A stretch of 64,000 nucleotides of DNA from Dipteris shenzhenensis (GCA_047967505.1 CM106541.1), one strand, 5' to 3'. Shown: positions 45,028 to 57,725, counted from the stretch's first letter. Numbers and translations are program-made. The notes: generated by a model from the sequence alone, not told the origin.

Positions 45028-45319
45028 ACTTCGCCCTATCTTTCTATATTTCTCTTGCGTGTGTTCTTTCAATGGAAAACACTCTTTATGTAGCGCATTT
45101 GAAGGCTCTCTCTCCTGCTTTTTTGATGGCTCTCTTTGAAGGCTCTCTCTTACTCTTCCTTGGATGTAAATTCAACATTTATTATTATTTTTTAATAACA
45201 GCTTCGATGCATTGTTTCTTGAAATTTTATGCAAAGTTGCATTGGATCATCCCTCAAGAGGTTTTTTAAGCATGGGCGAAGGCGATTTTTGTACGTATTC
45301 CATTTTTTAGAGAGAGAGA

Positions 45320-45418
<99 letters not shown>

Positions 45419-45839
45419 TGTGTTTTTGTATGTGTGTGTGTAGAAGACATTTACAACACCCCTTTCCATAGTGAAGAGTAGACAATTTAGAGTAGGAATG
45501 AGAAATGTTTAATAGATAAACTTTGAAATAAAGATCCACTAAAAATGAAGTAGCATCACTAGAGGGTGAACAAAATTTCCTATTTAAGAAAGAGGAAATG
45601 TGAGCAATAGAGCTTTGATAAGTCATTGGGCAACATCACTTTTATTGAAGAGGGGATTCTGCCTACCCGCCACCATCCAACAAGAAAAACGTGGTGAGAA
45701 CCAGTTAAACCTTAGTTGGGAAGACAGGTGTCATAAAGACCCCTCCCTTGTTATCAGAGTCACAATAAAAATAAACACTTAACAACTGACTTACAAAGCA
45801 AGTTATAAAAATTATGAGTGAAAATCTTGTATGGAGTAA
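44691..45839. repeat. TC and GT/GA microsatellite arrays in anonymous DNA
   Basis: A (TC)n array runs 44948-45024 and a (GT)n(GA)n compound array 45311-45430. Reading frames across them are low-complexity. Sequence just before the GT array (45270-45317) resembles 49886-49930. Confidence 0.9.
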
Positions 45840-48000
45840 TGGTATGATCACTAGCAGTGAAGCATTTCTACAGACTGAAAGAGAAATTAAGTTTAATGAA
45901 CAAAATTATAGTTATGAGCATATAGAAGGTAGGGAGAGAGAAAATGCTAGGAGAGACCATTTAGAAGACATTTAGGGGAAGGATAGTGAATTGGAGGGGT
46001 TAGGTGAATGTGTAATAGGTGGGAAAGACAATAAGTAAGAGGGGAAATTTCAAAAGGAGTTTAAAAAGGAAAGGGAGAGGAAGAAGTTGGAGAGAGAGAG
46101 AGAGTTTAAGGTATAAAGAAATAGTGTGGGGGGAGGGTGGGTTGAGGGAGATAGAAAGATTAGGAAGAAAATAGAGAGATAGGTTTAGGTATTATAAAGA
46201 AATTAGAGGGGGGAAATTGCAAAAAATTAAGGGTAAGGAGGGAAAGAAAATGGAGTAAGGACACATGTTGAAAATATCAAGAAATGGAGGGGGAAATTAG
46301 AACATAGAAAGATAAGTTAGGATTATAAAAAATAGAGTGGGAAATTGCCGAAAATTAAGGGTAAGGAGGGAAAGAGAAAACTAAAGACACATGCTAAAAG
46401 TACCTAGAAATAGAGGGGGAAATTAAGGGGAAAAAGGGGGGAAGGGAATAGAGTAAAGAGGGGGAGAGTAAAGGGTGAGGAGAAATTATAGTAAAAGAAG
46501 AGAGAAAAGAATTAAAATTAGAGAGGGGCAAATAACAAAGAAGGGAGAGGGGAAGGATAGAGGGGGTTGTAAATTAAGAATTAATCAAGTAATTAAAAAA
46601 CGGGGGGGGGGGGAACTCAAAAAGCCCACATATAGTAGATGAGGAGAAAGACTTGTAATAAATATGCAAAGTGGAAGGACTGGACCTGAGAATCCATGGT
46701 CCTAGAGGATGATGAGTCGCAACTTTCGACTCATGACGGTTGTTGTTAACAGTGTGGAGGCATGCAAGGACCGAGATGCAGTCTTTGGGAGCCTAGAAGG
46801 GGCAGTCGTCAAACACAACCAGAGTGATGAGGCGGAGAGCAGAGGAACTGGTTGTGGGAGCGGGGGCGCGAAAAGAGATTAGCACAACTTAAATAGTGCA
46901 CAAGGAACAGACAGCATAGAGAAGTGGGAAGAGCACGATGCTCAGAGTATGGGGCAGAGCACAAGGAGGCCTGAGAGGATGTGGGCAAAGGGTGTGAGTA
47001 GTGGGTAGAGGGCAGTGAGTAGTGGGTAAAGAGAGGGTCTTAAATAGGCTAGTATTAGTTTAGTCGGGGATGGGAGAGTCGGAATTCGAGAAGGTGAGAG
47101 GTTTTGGAGAGTTGTGGAGCCTGAGGTTGTAGAAGCATAGAAGTCAACAGAGTCATAGGTCACACGAATGGGAGCATGAAATGAGGAGCCACAAAGGCAG
47201 CACACGTGAGAAAATAAGGGTGCTTTAGAAGAGTGCTTTTAAGACAAATTGAATTAGGAAGAACAAAATTGGGGGGTTGTGAAGGGGGTTAGGGGTGGGG
47301 GTGGGGAGGGTAAGGGTTAAGTTTGGTAGAGTTAGAAGAAAAATAAGAAAAATAAAGAGAAGTTAAAAAATAAAGAGATATTTGGAAAGAAAAGGAAATG
47401 TTTGAAGGGAAAAAGTAATTGAAAATCAATAGAGAAACTAAAAAGAAATTTAGGATAGGAAATAAAGAAGAGAAATAAAAGGAAGAAAAAAAGTTAAATT
47501 AGAGAAGATAAAAGAGGATTTTAAAATGAGATTTTAAATGAGGATTTTAATGAGGAAGGTAATTTAAAAGGGGGGGATAAGTGGGGAAATGAAAAAAAGG
47601 GGGGGAAAAGGGTTTTGATAATGAGAAAACAAGGATTTGATAATAAGAAAAAGATAAAATTAAAAGATTGGGAGAAGATTAGGGAAGAAATTAGGAGAAT
47701 TAGGATAAGAAAGGAAAGTAGGGAAAGTAAAAAATTATGAGAAATTTTAGGGATAAAAATTAGAAAAGGTAGGTAGAAATAATTGGAAAAAGATTTTTAG
47801 AGGGAGCGTAAATAATCTAGGGAGTGAAGAAAAGAAGAAATAGGAAAAATTAAGTGAAAAAATTTAAGAAAGAGTTGGGGGGGGGGGTTAAAATGAGCTA
47901 GAGAGAGGGGGAAAGTTGTGAAAGGGTATTCAAGGAAAAAAGGGGGGAGGGGGGGGGAGGAAAATAAGGTAAAGTAAATGTAAAGGGGGAAATGAACAGG
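45840..48000. repeat. purine-strand DNA, about 2 kb
   Basis: The plus strand is almost all A and G at 45880-46620 and 47210-47995, with an ordinary-composition insert (about 46640-47200). A unit of about 131 bp (from ATTATAAA...AAATTGC(C/A)...TTAAGGGTAAGGAGGGAAAG) is repeated at 46191 and 46322. There are no genes here; the minus-strand frames are compositional. Confidence 0.85.
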
Positions 48001-48005
48001 AAGTG

Positions 48006-48070
48006 TGTGTGTGTGTGTGTTGAGATGCGCATTATGAGAGATAGTGGCATTAATCATTTGCCCCCGCCCC

Positions 48071-48117
<47 letters not shown>

Positions 48118-48197
48118 GCTACGGTGTTGTGTGTGTGTGTGTGTGTTGAGATGCACATTTCAAGAGATATTGGTGTTAGTCATTTGATAAACTCCCT

Positions 48198-48245
<48 letters not shown>
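48006..48245. repeat. duplicated compound microsatellite unit
   Basis: The order (GT)n, TGAGATGC(G/A)CATT, AGAGATA, CATTTG, poly-C, (CT)n occurs twice, at about 48006-48115 and 48127-48245. This is a segmental copy rather than independent microsatellites. Confidence 0.85.
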
Positions 48246-48247
<2 letters not shown>

Positions 48248-48647
48248 ACACATCTTGCATGGCTCTCGCATTCACATACAAATGTAAATACATATACGTT
48301 TATAATCTTCACACACAAGCTTATCTAGCTATATGTATATCTAATCAATTGTGTGTGTGTGTGTGTATGTGTGTGTGGTAATGCTTGTTTTCCTCGGCTT
48401 GTTATCGTTTTACCTAGGAATATAGACAACTATATGGATTCTTAGATAATTAAAAAAAACAATTTAGCCACAAGTGAAGTTTAAGTCACAAGTGGAGTAA
48501 AGAGCGAATGAGTGCATGGGTTAAGAAGGGATTAGAGGAGGTATGGGACGATTAGTGGGCTTGGTATGTGGGGTGGTTAAAAAGAAAATGTAAAGGGAAG
48601 ATTTCAAGGGGATACATAAAAGAATAATTCATAGTTAGGGAAGTATT

Positions 48648-48681
<34 letters not shown>

Positions 48682-48993
48682 CATGTGTAAAAAATAAGTG
48701 TTTGTGTGTGTGAGATACATTTACAAATAAAATTTATTTGTGTGTGTGTGTAGAAAGAGAGAGAGAGAGAAATAAAATGTAGACAATGCACTCCTATGTG
48801 TGCATTGTTAGGGGGGGTTGTTTACAATAGTGTTCTAAGAGAGGAGTGTGTGTGTGTGTGATAAATTACTAAGCACAATTAATGTGTGTGTGTGTGTGTG
48901 TAATAAAAAATATATATTATACTAATAAGAGAGAGAGAGAGAGAGAATTAGTGCATGTGTGTGTGTGTGTGTGTGTAGAAAGAGAGAGAGAGA

Positions 48994-49055
<62 letters not shown>

Positions 49056-49060
49056 ATTGG
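48246..49060. repeat. scattered GT and GA arrays
   Basis: (GT)n at about 48353-48375, 48650-48680, 48845-48858, 48882-48900 and 48955-49055 alternate with (GA)n stretches. The rest is AT-rich with no gene. Confidence 0.9.
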
Positions 49061-49412
49061 AGGTAGAATGCAAGAAAGGAGGGAGCTAGGGAGGCTAAAT
49101 GGCGATGGCAATGAAGAAAGAGCAAAAAAATGTTACTATCATGTTAAGAATGGTGCATGGGAAAACGTCAGAAATAGTGCGTGCTTTTTGTGGATGCATC
49201 CTCTGCACTAGCCTAGAATCTCTTAATCACACCTACTATTTCTCTCTCCCTTGCCCATGCTACTTTAATTTCCTCACGGTGCCAAACTCCAAATTCTCAC
49301 CGCTCACTCAGTATAGTATTTTTAATTTTGAATATTGTTTTCTTATTCTTTGGATGCTTAGATGCTTGCAAGGGAAAAACTAAACTAAGAACCATTTTTT
49401 AAAAAGATAATG

Positions 49413-49456
<44 letters not shown>

Positions 49457-50163
49457 ATTGGTGGGGTCGGAAGTCAAATAAGTTAGTCTATTAGTTAGGG
49501 AAGATTTAAATGGTTCTAAGAAGTTTAGATTAGATGTTTTAGCATTTACTTGCTCTTTGTGGATGCATCTCCCTGCACTAGCCTTATTTGTGGATTCAGC
49601 CAAGTCCAACTGGCAAGTCTACATGTCTCGAGGCCCGGAGGCAGTCTTTCTCTCCTCATGTTCAGTCAATCCCTGCGGAGTTTTCCTATCCTTCCAAAAG
49701 TACCTGAGCACTCTTTATGCATATTCTATTTTGGATATCCCTCAAAGGGTAGAATCAATTGTGTTCTTCTTAGCAAGTGTGCTCTTCTTAGCATGGGCCA
49801 AGCCTTTTTGTATGTAAAAAGGGATGTGACATCGAGGTTAATAATATATTCAACACTTAAATGTTATTTTCAAGTGGTGTTCTCAGCATGGGCCATGGCG
49901 ATTTTTGGTATGTGGTTCATTTTCAGAGAGAGTAGTGATGGATTTATCTATCTATATGTTGAGGCTACATTTGCATCGTTGAAGACGAGCTACATTTTTG
50001 AAATCATCGAAACCATTCTAATCTTATAATTCGTGGACACTACTGCTGTATTGGGAGGGCAAAACTGAACTAAGAACCATATTTTTCAAAAGATAATGGA
50101 GGCGCACACACAAGAGAGAGAAAGAGAGAGAGAGAGTCAAAAGATAATGGAGGCGCACGTGCA

Positions 50164-50201
<38 letters not shown>

Positions 50202-50293
50202 GTTGTCGGAAGTGAAATAAGTTAGTCTATTAGCTAGAGATTATATAGAAGGGTAGTGTTAATTGTACTATCCACATAGGGCATAGGGGCATA
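49061..50293. repeat. repeated modules around GA arrays
   Basis: Two modules (about 49374-49500 and 50061-50240) share AACTAAGAACCAT, AAAAGATAATGGAGG, a GA array, then GAAGT(C/G)AAATAAGTTAGTCT. A second pair, TTTGTGGATGCATC...CTGCACTAGCC, lies at 49185 and 49555. The arrangement suggests an old segmental duplication or an unclassified repeat element. Confidence 0.75.
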
Positions 50294-50311
50294 CCCTAAC
50301 CCTAACCCTAA
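50294..50311 (+). repeat. three CCCTAA units
   Basis: Exactly (CCCTAA)3 followed by GGGG. The usual plant telomere unit is CCCTAAA. Confidence 0.9.
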
Positions 50312-53099
50312 GGGGTTCACATGTATATCTTCATGTTCATTATCAATACACTTAGTGTATAGGTAGCTATATCGTGTGCACTCCTCTCTCTCTCCCCCTC
50401 TCTCACTTCCACTACCATGGTATAAGAGCCGATGGTGCTTCCACTCCTTTCATGAGTGTCAAGCCCTCCTTCCGTGAGGCATCTTCCATCAAGAGAGATT
50501 TCCATTAGAGAGAGTGAAAGCCCTTGCTTCATCAAGGCGTAAGCACTTGCTTCTGTCAAGGCACACTTGCTTCTGTCAAGGCACAAGCCCTCTCCATGAG
50601 GCACATTTATTGCCCTCACTTAGCTCTTCTTGCAAAGCTCATCTTCCTTTCTGTTTTGATTCAAAAAGCACTCCATTTCGCTTCACGAAGCTCAAGTTAT
50701 GGTGTTTTAAAGGTCACAGGGTTTCTTTTGATCTCTGAAGGATTTTGTGGTGTCTGCATCTCTTTCCTTTGTTGGGAACTTCAAGAGAGATTTTAAGTTT
50801 TTTTTAGGCTCTCTACTATGTAGATTTGCGTGAATGACTCAAGACTCTAAGGTCTCTATGAGTTCCCTGGAAAACCCAGAAGCACATACAACATATGGCC
50901 CTCTTGGACTCTACAGCTAGCAAAGACTACTATGACCTACACAGCTCAAACTAAGGAACAACAGTAAGCAAAGAACAAATTGGATCCTGCAAGCAAAGAA
51001 CAAATTGGATCCTAAGGCGCAACATACAACAATAGCTTGGATGCCTATAAGCCTCAACTCTGAGTCAAGTAGCCCCAAGCAACAAGCCATGCATGCTTTA
51101 AGGCTTCTACAACCTCCCAAAGCTCGAGGCATCCATAGCCGCCTCCAACAAGATCCAACTCAAGCACGAGTCACTAACATAAGAAGCTACCAACGCTACT
51201 TAATGGAGCCTTCCACTGACAGCGCCTCGTGGCCTCACCGACTACATCCATGCTCCAATGACCTCAAACATCCCTTATTCAACAACGAGCAGCAATGACC
51301 TCTTCCTCAAGGCTCAGCTAGTGACCTGGCTCCCTGGGTCTAGCCCAATGCCTCCTTCATCAGCCCTCCATGACGATCAATGCTCAAGTGTACACAATTG
51401 TAGCCTCAGCCTCCATCCTTCATGCAGTCGGGCGTCCTAGCAAAGCAGGTCCTCAATCGCACTCGTCAATAACCATATGGCAGCATCGAACTCAGGGATG
51501 GCACATCACACAGTTGAAGGGGATGCTCAATCTAGTAGCCATTGCCACGGACGAAACCTCTCCTACGAGTTCTCACGGCGGCTCACTTTAGCTCCAAAGA
51601 TTGCACGAGGATCACTAGAGGACCTACAAGGTGCCAAACATAGAGTTGACAAACCCGTCTTCATCAAACGCTAATTGCAGCTAATGTTTGCTTAGCCCAA
51701 TTGACTGATGACAAATAGTGCTTCAGCTTGCCATAGCTAATCAACAAGCGAGGCTCTTCTCCAACGCCTACGTTCCAGCAACGCCTCATTCAACAACACT
51801 AAGACAACCATGCAAATGCTCCTTTGAGTCCCAAGCGGCTCCTATGCTGCTCTAACCAAGCTCTGCCCAGCAGGCTCGACTCTTGCTTAACAGAATCTAT
51901 TGAGATTTCGATGGAATCTAGAAAGATTCTATCCAAAATGTTATCACTAAGGGTTGGCAAGGATTTTGACACATGGCACCTTGGTTGGGTAAAGGTAACC
52001 CAGGTAAGGTTAACCTTGGGTCAACCTTATGAATAGGGTTGGTAACTAACCTAACACATGGCGATCTCATCTCGCAACCACATCATCCTAGCATGTAAGG
52101 ACTGCCCAATCAACAAACTACCACCTAATCATTGACATGTGGCAGCACAGTGCCATGTCATCATGTGCCTCCTTAGCACATTGTGCCTCATAAGAAACTT
52201 TTTGTAAGAGCACATGAACTGACTGTGCCACCTCAACATCAGTGCTTTGTAGGCACAATCCCCTCCATAGGCTACATGTGACCTCCACAGGCCACATCAT
52301 CCATTTGGACCCCCTCCTTGGACAAAGTTGGCCCATCCTTCCGGGAGCCATAACTTCTAATCCAAGGGGAATTTGGAGGTGATACAAAAAGCAAAATTGC
52401 TCGCTAGCTTGTGCTCTATGCATTGAGCACATCAGATTTCACATCTAATATTTACACAGTCCAACATTATCAAAACCTCATCATCGAAACCATCTCCTGA
52501 TCCACTGCATCATACCCAGCACTTAAAATGAATCAAGATAAATTTCATTTGCTACATTTTGCGATTCGACGTGTAGTCTAGCTATAGTCTAGCTATAGAC
52601 TAGCACTGCTATAGAAGAGATCCAACTCCACCAAGTCAAGTCAACCATGCCACATTACCCGATTAGTTCCCACTGGCATCAATCCCATTGAATTTATCAT
52701 CGGTGTACACACTCATACATCTGACTAGCTCAATCTTTTGGCATTCGACAGTTCACCACACCAACTTGACACTAGAGTTATCCCTCCTTGGATTCAAGAT
52801 TGTTGCATACTTCTTACACCCACATATGCCACCAATGTACAGTCATTTTCATTGACTATTTTTGGCATTGTTTCCCTGCTCATACACATCAGCCTTGTAC
52901 AACCTCTTGGCTACTCCCGACACATAGTTGTCATCACTTTACTACAGGCTTGATCCTTGGCATATAGACGTTCTCACATCTTGGTTTTGACCGTTTAGTG
53001 TAAGTCCCGTGGCAACTCATTTACAGTGTTCTCATGGGTAGACACTCTCACCGGTACACGGGTAAGCCTCTTGCACAGAGCACCAAACCGCCTCTAGCA
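50312..53099. other. anonymous DNA upstream of the helicase remnant
   Basis: Short direct repeats occur (GCTTCTGTCAAGGCACA near 50549 and 50568; AGCAAAGAACAAATTGGATCCT near 50968 and 50993; GTCTAGCTATA near 52576). Composition from 51.0 to 51.7 kb is unusually C/A-rich. If the helicase belonged to a rolling-circle transposon, its Rep domain should lie here, but I found no HUH motif or Walker A. Confidence 0.4.
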
Positions 53100-54053
53100 T
53101 GGAGTTATTCTCATCACACAGCTAATGAAAGCCCTATGAAGGACTCATGGGTGTTCCTTGAAAGATTTTCTAGTTCGGCTCTGGTTGGATCATTTTGGAA
53201 ATCAAAACTACTCTATTATGGGCTGCAGAAGCCCAATGCGACAAAGCAACATGGCTTTTCTTGCCCTTCTAAACAAGAATTGAGCTGGGATGAGGACCTA
53301 TGTTTCCTCAACAATCTATGCCTTAGAGATCCACCGCTTAAACACAACGTCCCGCACCTCTTTTACACAAATGGTTCTAAGGACATGCACAATGAATGCG
53401 TGTTTGATCAATTGCAAGCACCTCTCCACATTTGAGGGTGAAAGACGTATGGCACAAGTCGTGTAGCAAATCGTGTAGGACACCGGGGGACTCAAGGATG
53501 ATAGCCAGCTTGCACAAGTTGCATATGAAACTAGGAATGGTTGTGGAGATTTGCTCAAGGAACTTGGACATACATGATGGCATGGTTAATGGAGAAGATG
53601 GTATCTTCATGGAGAGTGTCATGGATTCCAAACCATGCATCGCTTTGGTAAGGTTTGAGGAACACAATAGTGGCCTATAAACACATCCAAAGAACCAACA
53701 TCTCTACAAAGTGGACACACCCAAAACTTGGACACCAATACTCCGAGTCATTTGCAAGTTCTAGATTGGAAAACCACTTGAACATAGTCTCGTGCAAGCA
53801 ATTCCCCTTGCAGCCTGCAATAGCAAGAACTGCACATCGATCGCAAGGGTTGACCATGGGAGCCCTCATGTTTGATCCTAGGAACATTCGAGTGCACAGC
53901 TTGGTCTACACTGCTCTATCATGTGTACGCGACTCATCCAACCTATTCCTCTTGTTAGAGATACAACAAAGGCACATCAAAGTCGATGCGGTGGTACAAG
54001 AAGAAATCTCCAAATTGAGAGCTTCTGGTGGCCATTCGAAACAAACGGTGTAG
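53100..54053 (+). pseudogene. PIF1-type helicase, C-terminal half
   Basis: Joining frames gives the second half of a PIF1-like helicase: LSWDEDLCFLNNLCLRDPPL, PHLFYTNGSKDMHNECVFDQ, then GMVVEICSRNLDIHDGMVNG (53561-53602 region), FPLQPAIARTAHRSQGLTMG (motif like T-x-H-K-S-Q-G) and VHSLVYTALSCVRDSSNLFL (normally Y-V-A-L-S-R-V). Two or three frame changes and stops near 53435 and 53680 show decay. The Walker A half is not seen. PIF1 helicases unwind DNA; those with this neighbour (EEP domain) are transposon-encoded. Host PIF1 is less likely given the linked nuclease. Confidence 0.82.
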
Positions 54054-54059
54054 TAATAG

Positions 54060-54700
54060 ACAACGATGAATCCAACACCCTGCAAAGCCTAAACACACAT
54101 TCACTTGCTCATCTTGTACCAAAAGTGCACAGGTCCAAAAAGATGTTGAATGCAACCATATTGTGCATGCAAGAAACAAGAACTACATGTGCAAGTGTGC
54201 ATTACCCTACCAAGCCTCATACCAATACTCATGCATGAAGGTGTTGGGGTTGCATCATACTACAGCATAGACATACGACTACTACAACATTAGCACACTT
54301 CTCTTGTAGGCTGCCAATGTCTCCTAGTCGTGTTTCAGTACCCGAGCATTAGAGAAATAGAAATTATCAACTTGTACAAGTCCCCCTCAAGCATAACAAC
54401 AACATTGCTTCAATAGTTGAGAACTTGCTAGATCTCTTGTCACCCTTGACTCCGACGTACATTTTGGGAGACTTCAATATTAACTTCAAACAACACTCAC
54501 CCGACATGGGCAGACTATAGGACTTCATGGACCATCACAATATTGGACAACTCGTCCACACACCAACAACAATCTATGGTTCAATGATTGGCCATATTTG
54601 GACCAACACTTCATTAGCTGAATCTACTATGACAAGGTAGTTCATATATTGGTCAGACCACTTGCACATTTGGACAACCATATCTATAAGGGGTGACACG
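54060..54700 (+). pseudogene. EEP-family endonuclease linked to the PIF1 helicase
   Basis: Endonuclease/exonuclease/phosphatase motifs appear in order: LQSLNTHSLAHLV, LNATILCMQETRT (catalytic Glu), GVGVASYYSIDIRLL, LVVFQYPSIREIEIINLYKS, then TYILGDFNINF (54455-54487), QLVHTPTTIYGSMIGHIWTN (normally I-D-H-I-W; Asp lost) and YWSDHLHIWTTIS. Two frame shifts (near 54237 and 54410) and stops break it. It begins about 20 codons after the helicase ends. This order, Rep-helicase-EEP, is known from Helentron rolling-circle transposons, in contrast to canonical plant Helitrons, which end with the helicase. Confidence 0.82.
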
Positions 54701-55065
54701 AGGACTACCTCAAACTATGCGCTAGTAATGGAGGGTGGGATACACCTTATAAACATCTCCACTAAGATAATATGAAATCCACATTAGGAAAAAAGGGAGC
54801 TCATTTTAGGGCCTTTTGGCCAAAATAAAAAATAGCTCTCAAAACCAATGACGAGAGGGCCAATGTTACGTTGAGAAAATTAGAAAAAATATTTGAAAAC
54901 GTCAAAACAAGAAATATTATTTTATGCATAAACAATTGTTGCTTACAAATTTAAAAAAAGAATTGAGATCTTGACATGATTCCAAGTCTGACAACAGATT
55001 ATTCAAAAAACATTATGGACCAAAATGTGGTTTGCCCCCCAAACTAGTCTTCCCACTCTATCCCC

Positions 55066-55114
<49 letters not shown>

Positions 55115-55744
55115 TGTCTCTCTCCCTCTTTATCGCTTGCTTTTGCATTGATTGGAATGTTGAGTCATTACTTCTAAAATGTGCACTCCACTTGTATTTC
55201 TATGCTTTCATCCATTATTGTTTTTAGATGTTATAACTCTTTATTGGATTGTCAATTGGTATTTTCTAGTGGCAGTACCAAATCACAAGCTGAATATCCT
55301 TATACAAAATTCTCTACTAGTTAAGCTATGAAGGACAAAGGTTTGTTTTCAACACGTTTTCATTGACTTTACAAATGCTCTAGACAGGTTGCCTTCTTTC
55401 TCTTTTTAAGATGCTTCAGTTTTGGGTTAGATTATCTTTGACAAACTAAGAAGGAGCTTGTTGTTAAGAAAACTTGCTATACCATAGAAATCCAGGTGTC
55501 TCCTAACTTTACATTGGCTTTCTTTTAATGAATGAGAAGAGAACTAAAATTACATGTTGATCATAGTGCCGATGATTAGGATATAACTTGCTCTTTGTAT
55601 TGTTAGTTTGCTCCATTGAAATTTCACATCATCAGGGCTGAGATTACATGATTGATATATTGCTTTCAATGTTTAGGAGTTTCAAGAAAATTTCCTTTAA
55701 GTTTTTAATGGCTTGTTACCGAACTTGTAAAAACCATTGCTTTC
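54701..55744. other. anonymous DNA with a C/TC array
   Basis: A poly-C run followed by (TC)n spans about 55063-55113. The remainder is AT-rich with no gene. A transposon end for the helicase/EEP element could be in the first few hundred bases but none was recognised. Confidence 0.5.
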
Positions 55745-55902
55745 AATTTCTATAGAAGAAATAGAACAAACAGGTCACTGAGGCAAAGGGCTCACATTGA
55801 GTAAAAAACATAGAACAAACAGGTCGTTGAGGCAAGGATGAAAATATAAATGTGAGCCCTTTGCCTTGGCGACCTATTTGCTCTATTTCTTCTATAGAAA
55901 TT
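55745..55902. repeat. 54-bp inverted repeat (hairpin), 50-bp loop
   Basis: The arms 55745-55798 and 55849-55902 match at 49 of 54 positions. The loop contains a partial third, direct copy (TAGAACAAACAGGTCGTTGA near 55811). It could be a fold-back element or produce a hairpin RNA. Confidence 0.9.
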
Positions 55903-57584
55903 GCCAACAAAATTGCTGTTGAAGGTCATTGGCGAACATTGAGTATATCAAAAGGAAACTGGGTGCTAATGCAACCCAATAGGAGAAGGAAAAGATAGTC
56001 CGGCAATGGAGACATCTTAGAAGGGTAGCGTGAGAGATTTTAGAATGATGGAGGGGAAAAAATCAAATTTTGAAATCTTGATTCAACATGTGTACATGCA
56101 TAAAAAGCTTTTCTTGCTGGATAATCCAAAGTATTTTCCATAGCATAGACCAAATTGCAAGTGACTTCTTTGAGAGTTTGTATAACTTTACCTAATATTT
56201 TTTTCCTTTTATTTGTTTCACTCATTTTTTCCTTTCCTTTAGATGTATATCCTTCTTCTTATGACCAATGGCTACCGACGAAATTCCTTTTAGGATTATG
56301 GATGTCATTCATGGGTCTATAGGGGAATGGTAATATGCAGGCCCATCTGGAATGCAACTTGCCCAATCAAATATATTTTTCTATGATCATTATTACCAAT
56401 TACTAGACAAGGCCAACACACATGGTTTGTTGTAAAACCTAGACCTCCCATCATGGAATACCATCCTAATGGTAATGTGACAAAGAGCTATAGAGCCAAA
56501 TTTTTTACAAAAATATGGTGTTCCTTACAACAAAAAATTGCAACTAGAATATGCAGAATAAATATTTGCATGCCAATCACGTTCTTTGTTGAGCTATTCA
56601 GTCATTTGCCAATAAAAGTTTGTAAAAGAATGCTCCATTATAAGGCTAAATTAAATGGCATAGAGGATATTTTAAACTTCTTGGATGATGGTTGGGATAG
56701 AATAACATCCAACACAATATATTGTGATGTTGTTCATCGCTCACAACTCAAATACATGGTTGCAACTCACAATTTCATATTCTCATTTTATATTAGAGGT
56801 GTAGGTTCATTGGAAATTGATTTCCTTAGATCAGGATCTGAACTCATTTGGTACTGATAATGAATCAATTGACATTGCAATTAATGAGAATGGAAACTTA
56901 GTGAGTGTCATATTGCTCAGACAAAAATGTACACTTGCATAGTTACACCACGAAATTCATATGGAGACCGAAGGAAGTGTCTCAATAGGATTTGCATTCA
57001 TACTAAACAACAAGAAGGTAATATTTGGCAAGTTGATTTAGTTAAATATATATTTTTGATTAATTAACCCAAGTGATTTGTTAAAGCCTTTTGTTAATAG
57101 TTTCTTCAAAGAAAGGAAAGCAGAATTCAATGGAGAGAGATCCATCATGGGATTATTTAGATAAATCAAAATTGATAATTACAGGTACTCATAACTTTTT
57201 TTTCTTTAAATTTAAAAAGATGGGAAAGTACTATGCTTCTAAACTATTTTGAAAGGTAAATAGGTTATTTGTTTCTCTATCCTAATAAGCTAGTGCTTTT
57301 CAAGTAGCCCTTTTATCTGAAAATTGATTCAATGGAGTCGTGGGATAGAAGCTATTTTGCGATCATCTATCTAATAGACACTACCATGACTTGGAAGCGA
57401 GACATAGTGGACTGATCATTCTTTATAAACTCTAATGAGGAGTAAGGATAGCAATGATCTTAGGTGCACATGTACAATGACTCTTTTATTATATAAATTA
57501 GTTCTAAATTTGGTGTCTTGTGTAATCTAAGCATTGTACATGCTTTTGAAATATATACCTATATTCATGAGTCAACTCTCTTTG

Positions 57585-57621
<37 letters not shown>

Positions 57622-57725
57622 AAAGGACCATTTCAAATAAATTGGTCATACATATGTGAGTTTCGAAAGAAGTTAACATATATTAGTGTCTAAAATCATT
57701 TTTTCAATGGGTGTATAATTTGAAA
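55903..57725. other. AT-rich DNA with an unassigned coding-like stretch
   Basis: Plus-strand sequence at about 56266-56870 reads MATDEIPFRIMDVIHGSIGE, GPSGMQLAQSNIFFYDHYYQ and, after stops and shifts, MEYHPNGNVTKSYRAKFF. It looks like decayed coding sequence but I cannot name it. A short (TC)n array lies at 57590-57617. Confidence 0.4.

Noticed and set aside
44767-45269. Several 100-140 codon open frames across the TC array on both strands
   Set aside because: They consist of SLSLSL or RERERE from the dinucleotide repeat and have no domain outside it.
48882-49211. 109-codon frame with CVCVCV runs
   Set aside because: Low-complexity translation of (GT)n and (GA)n.
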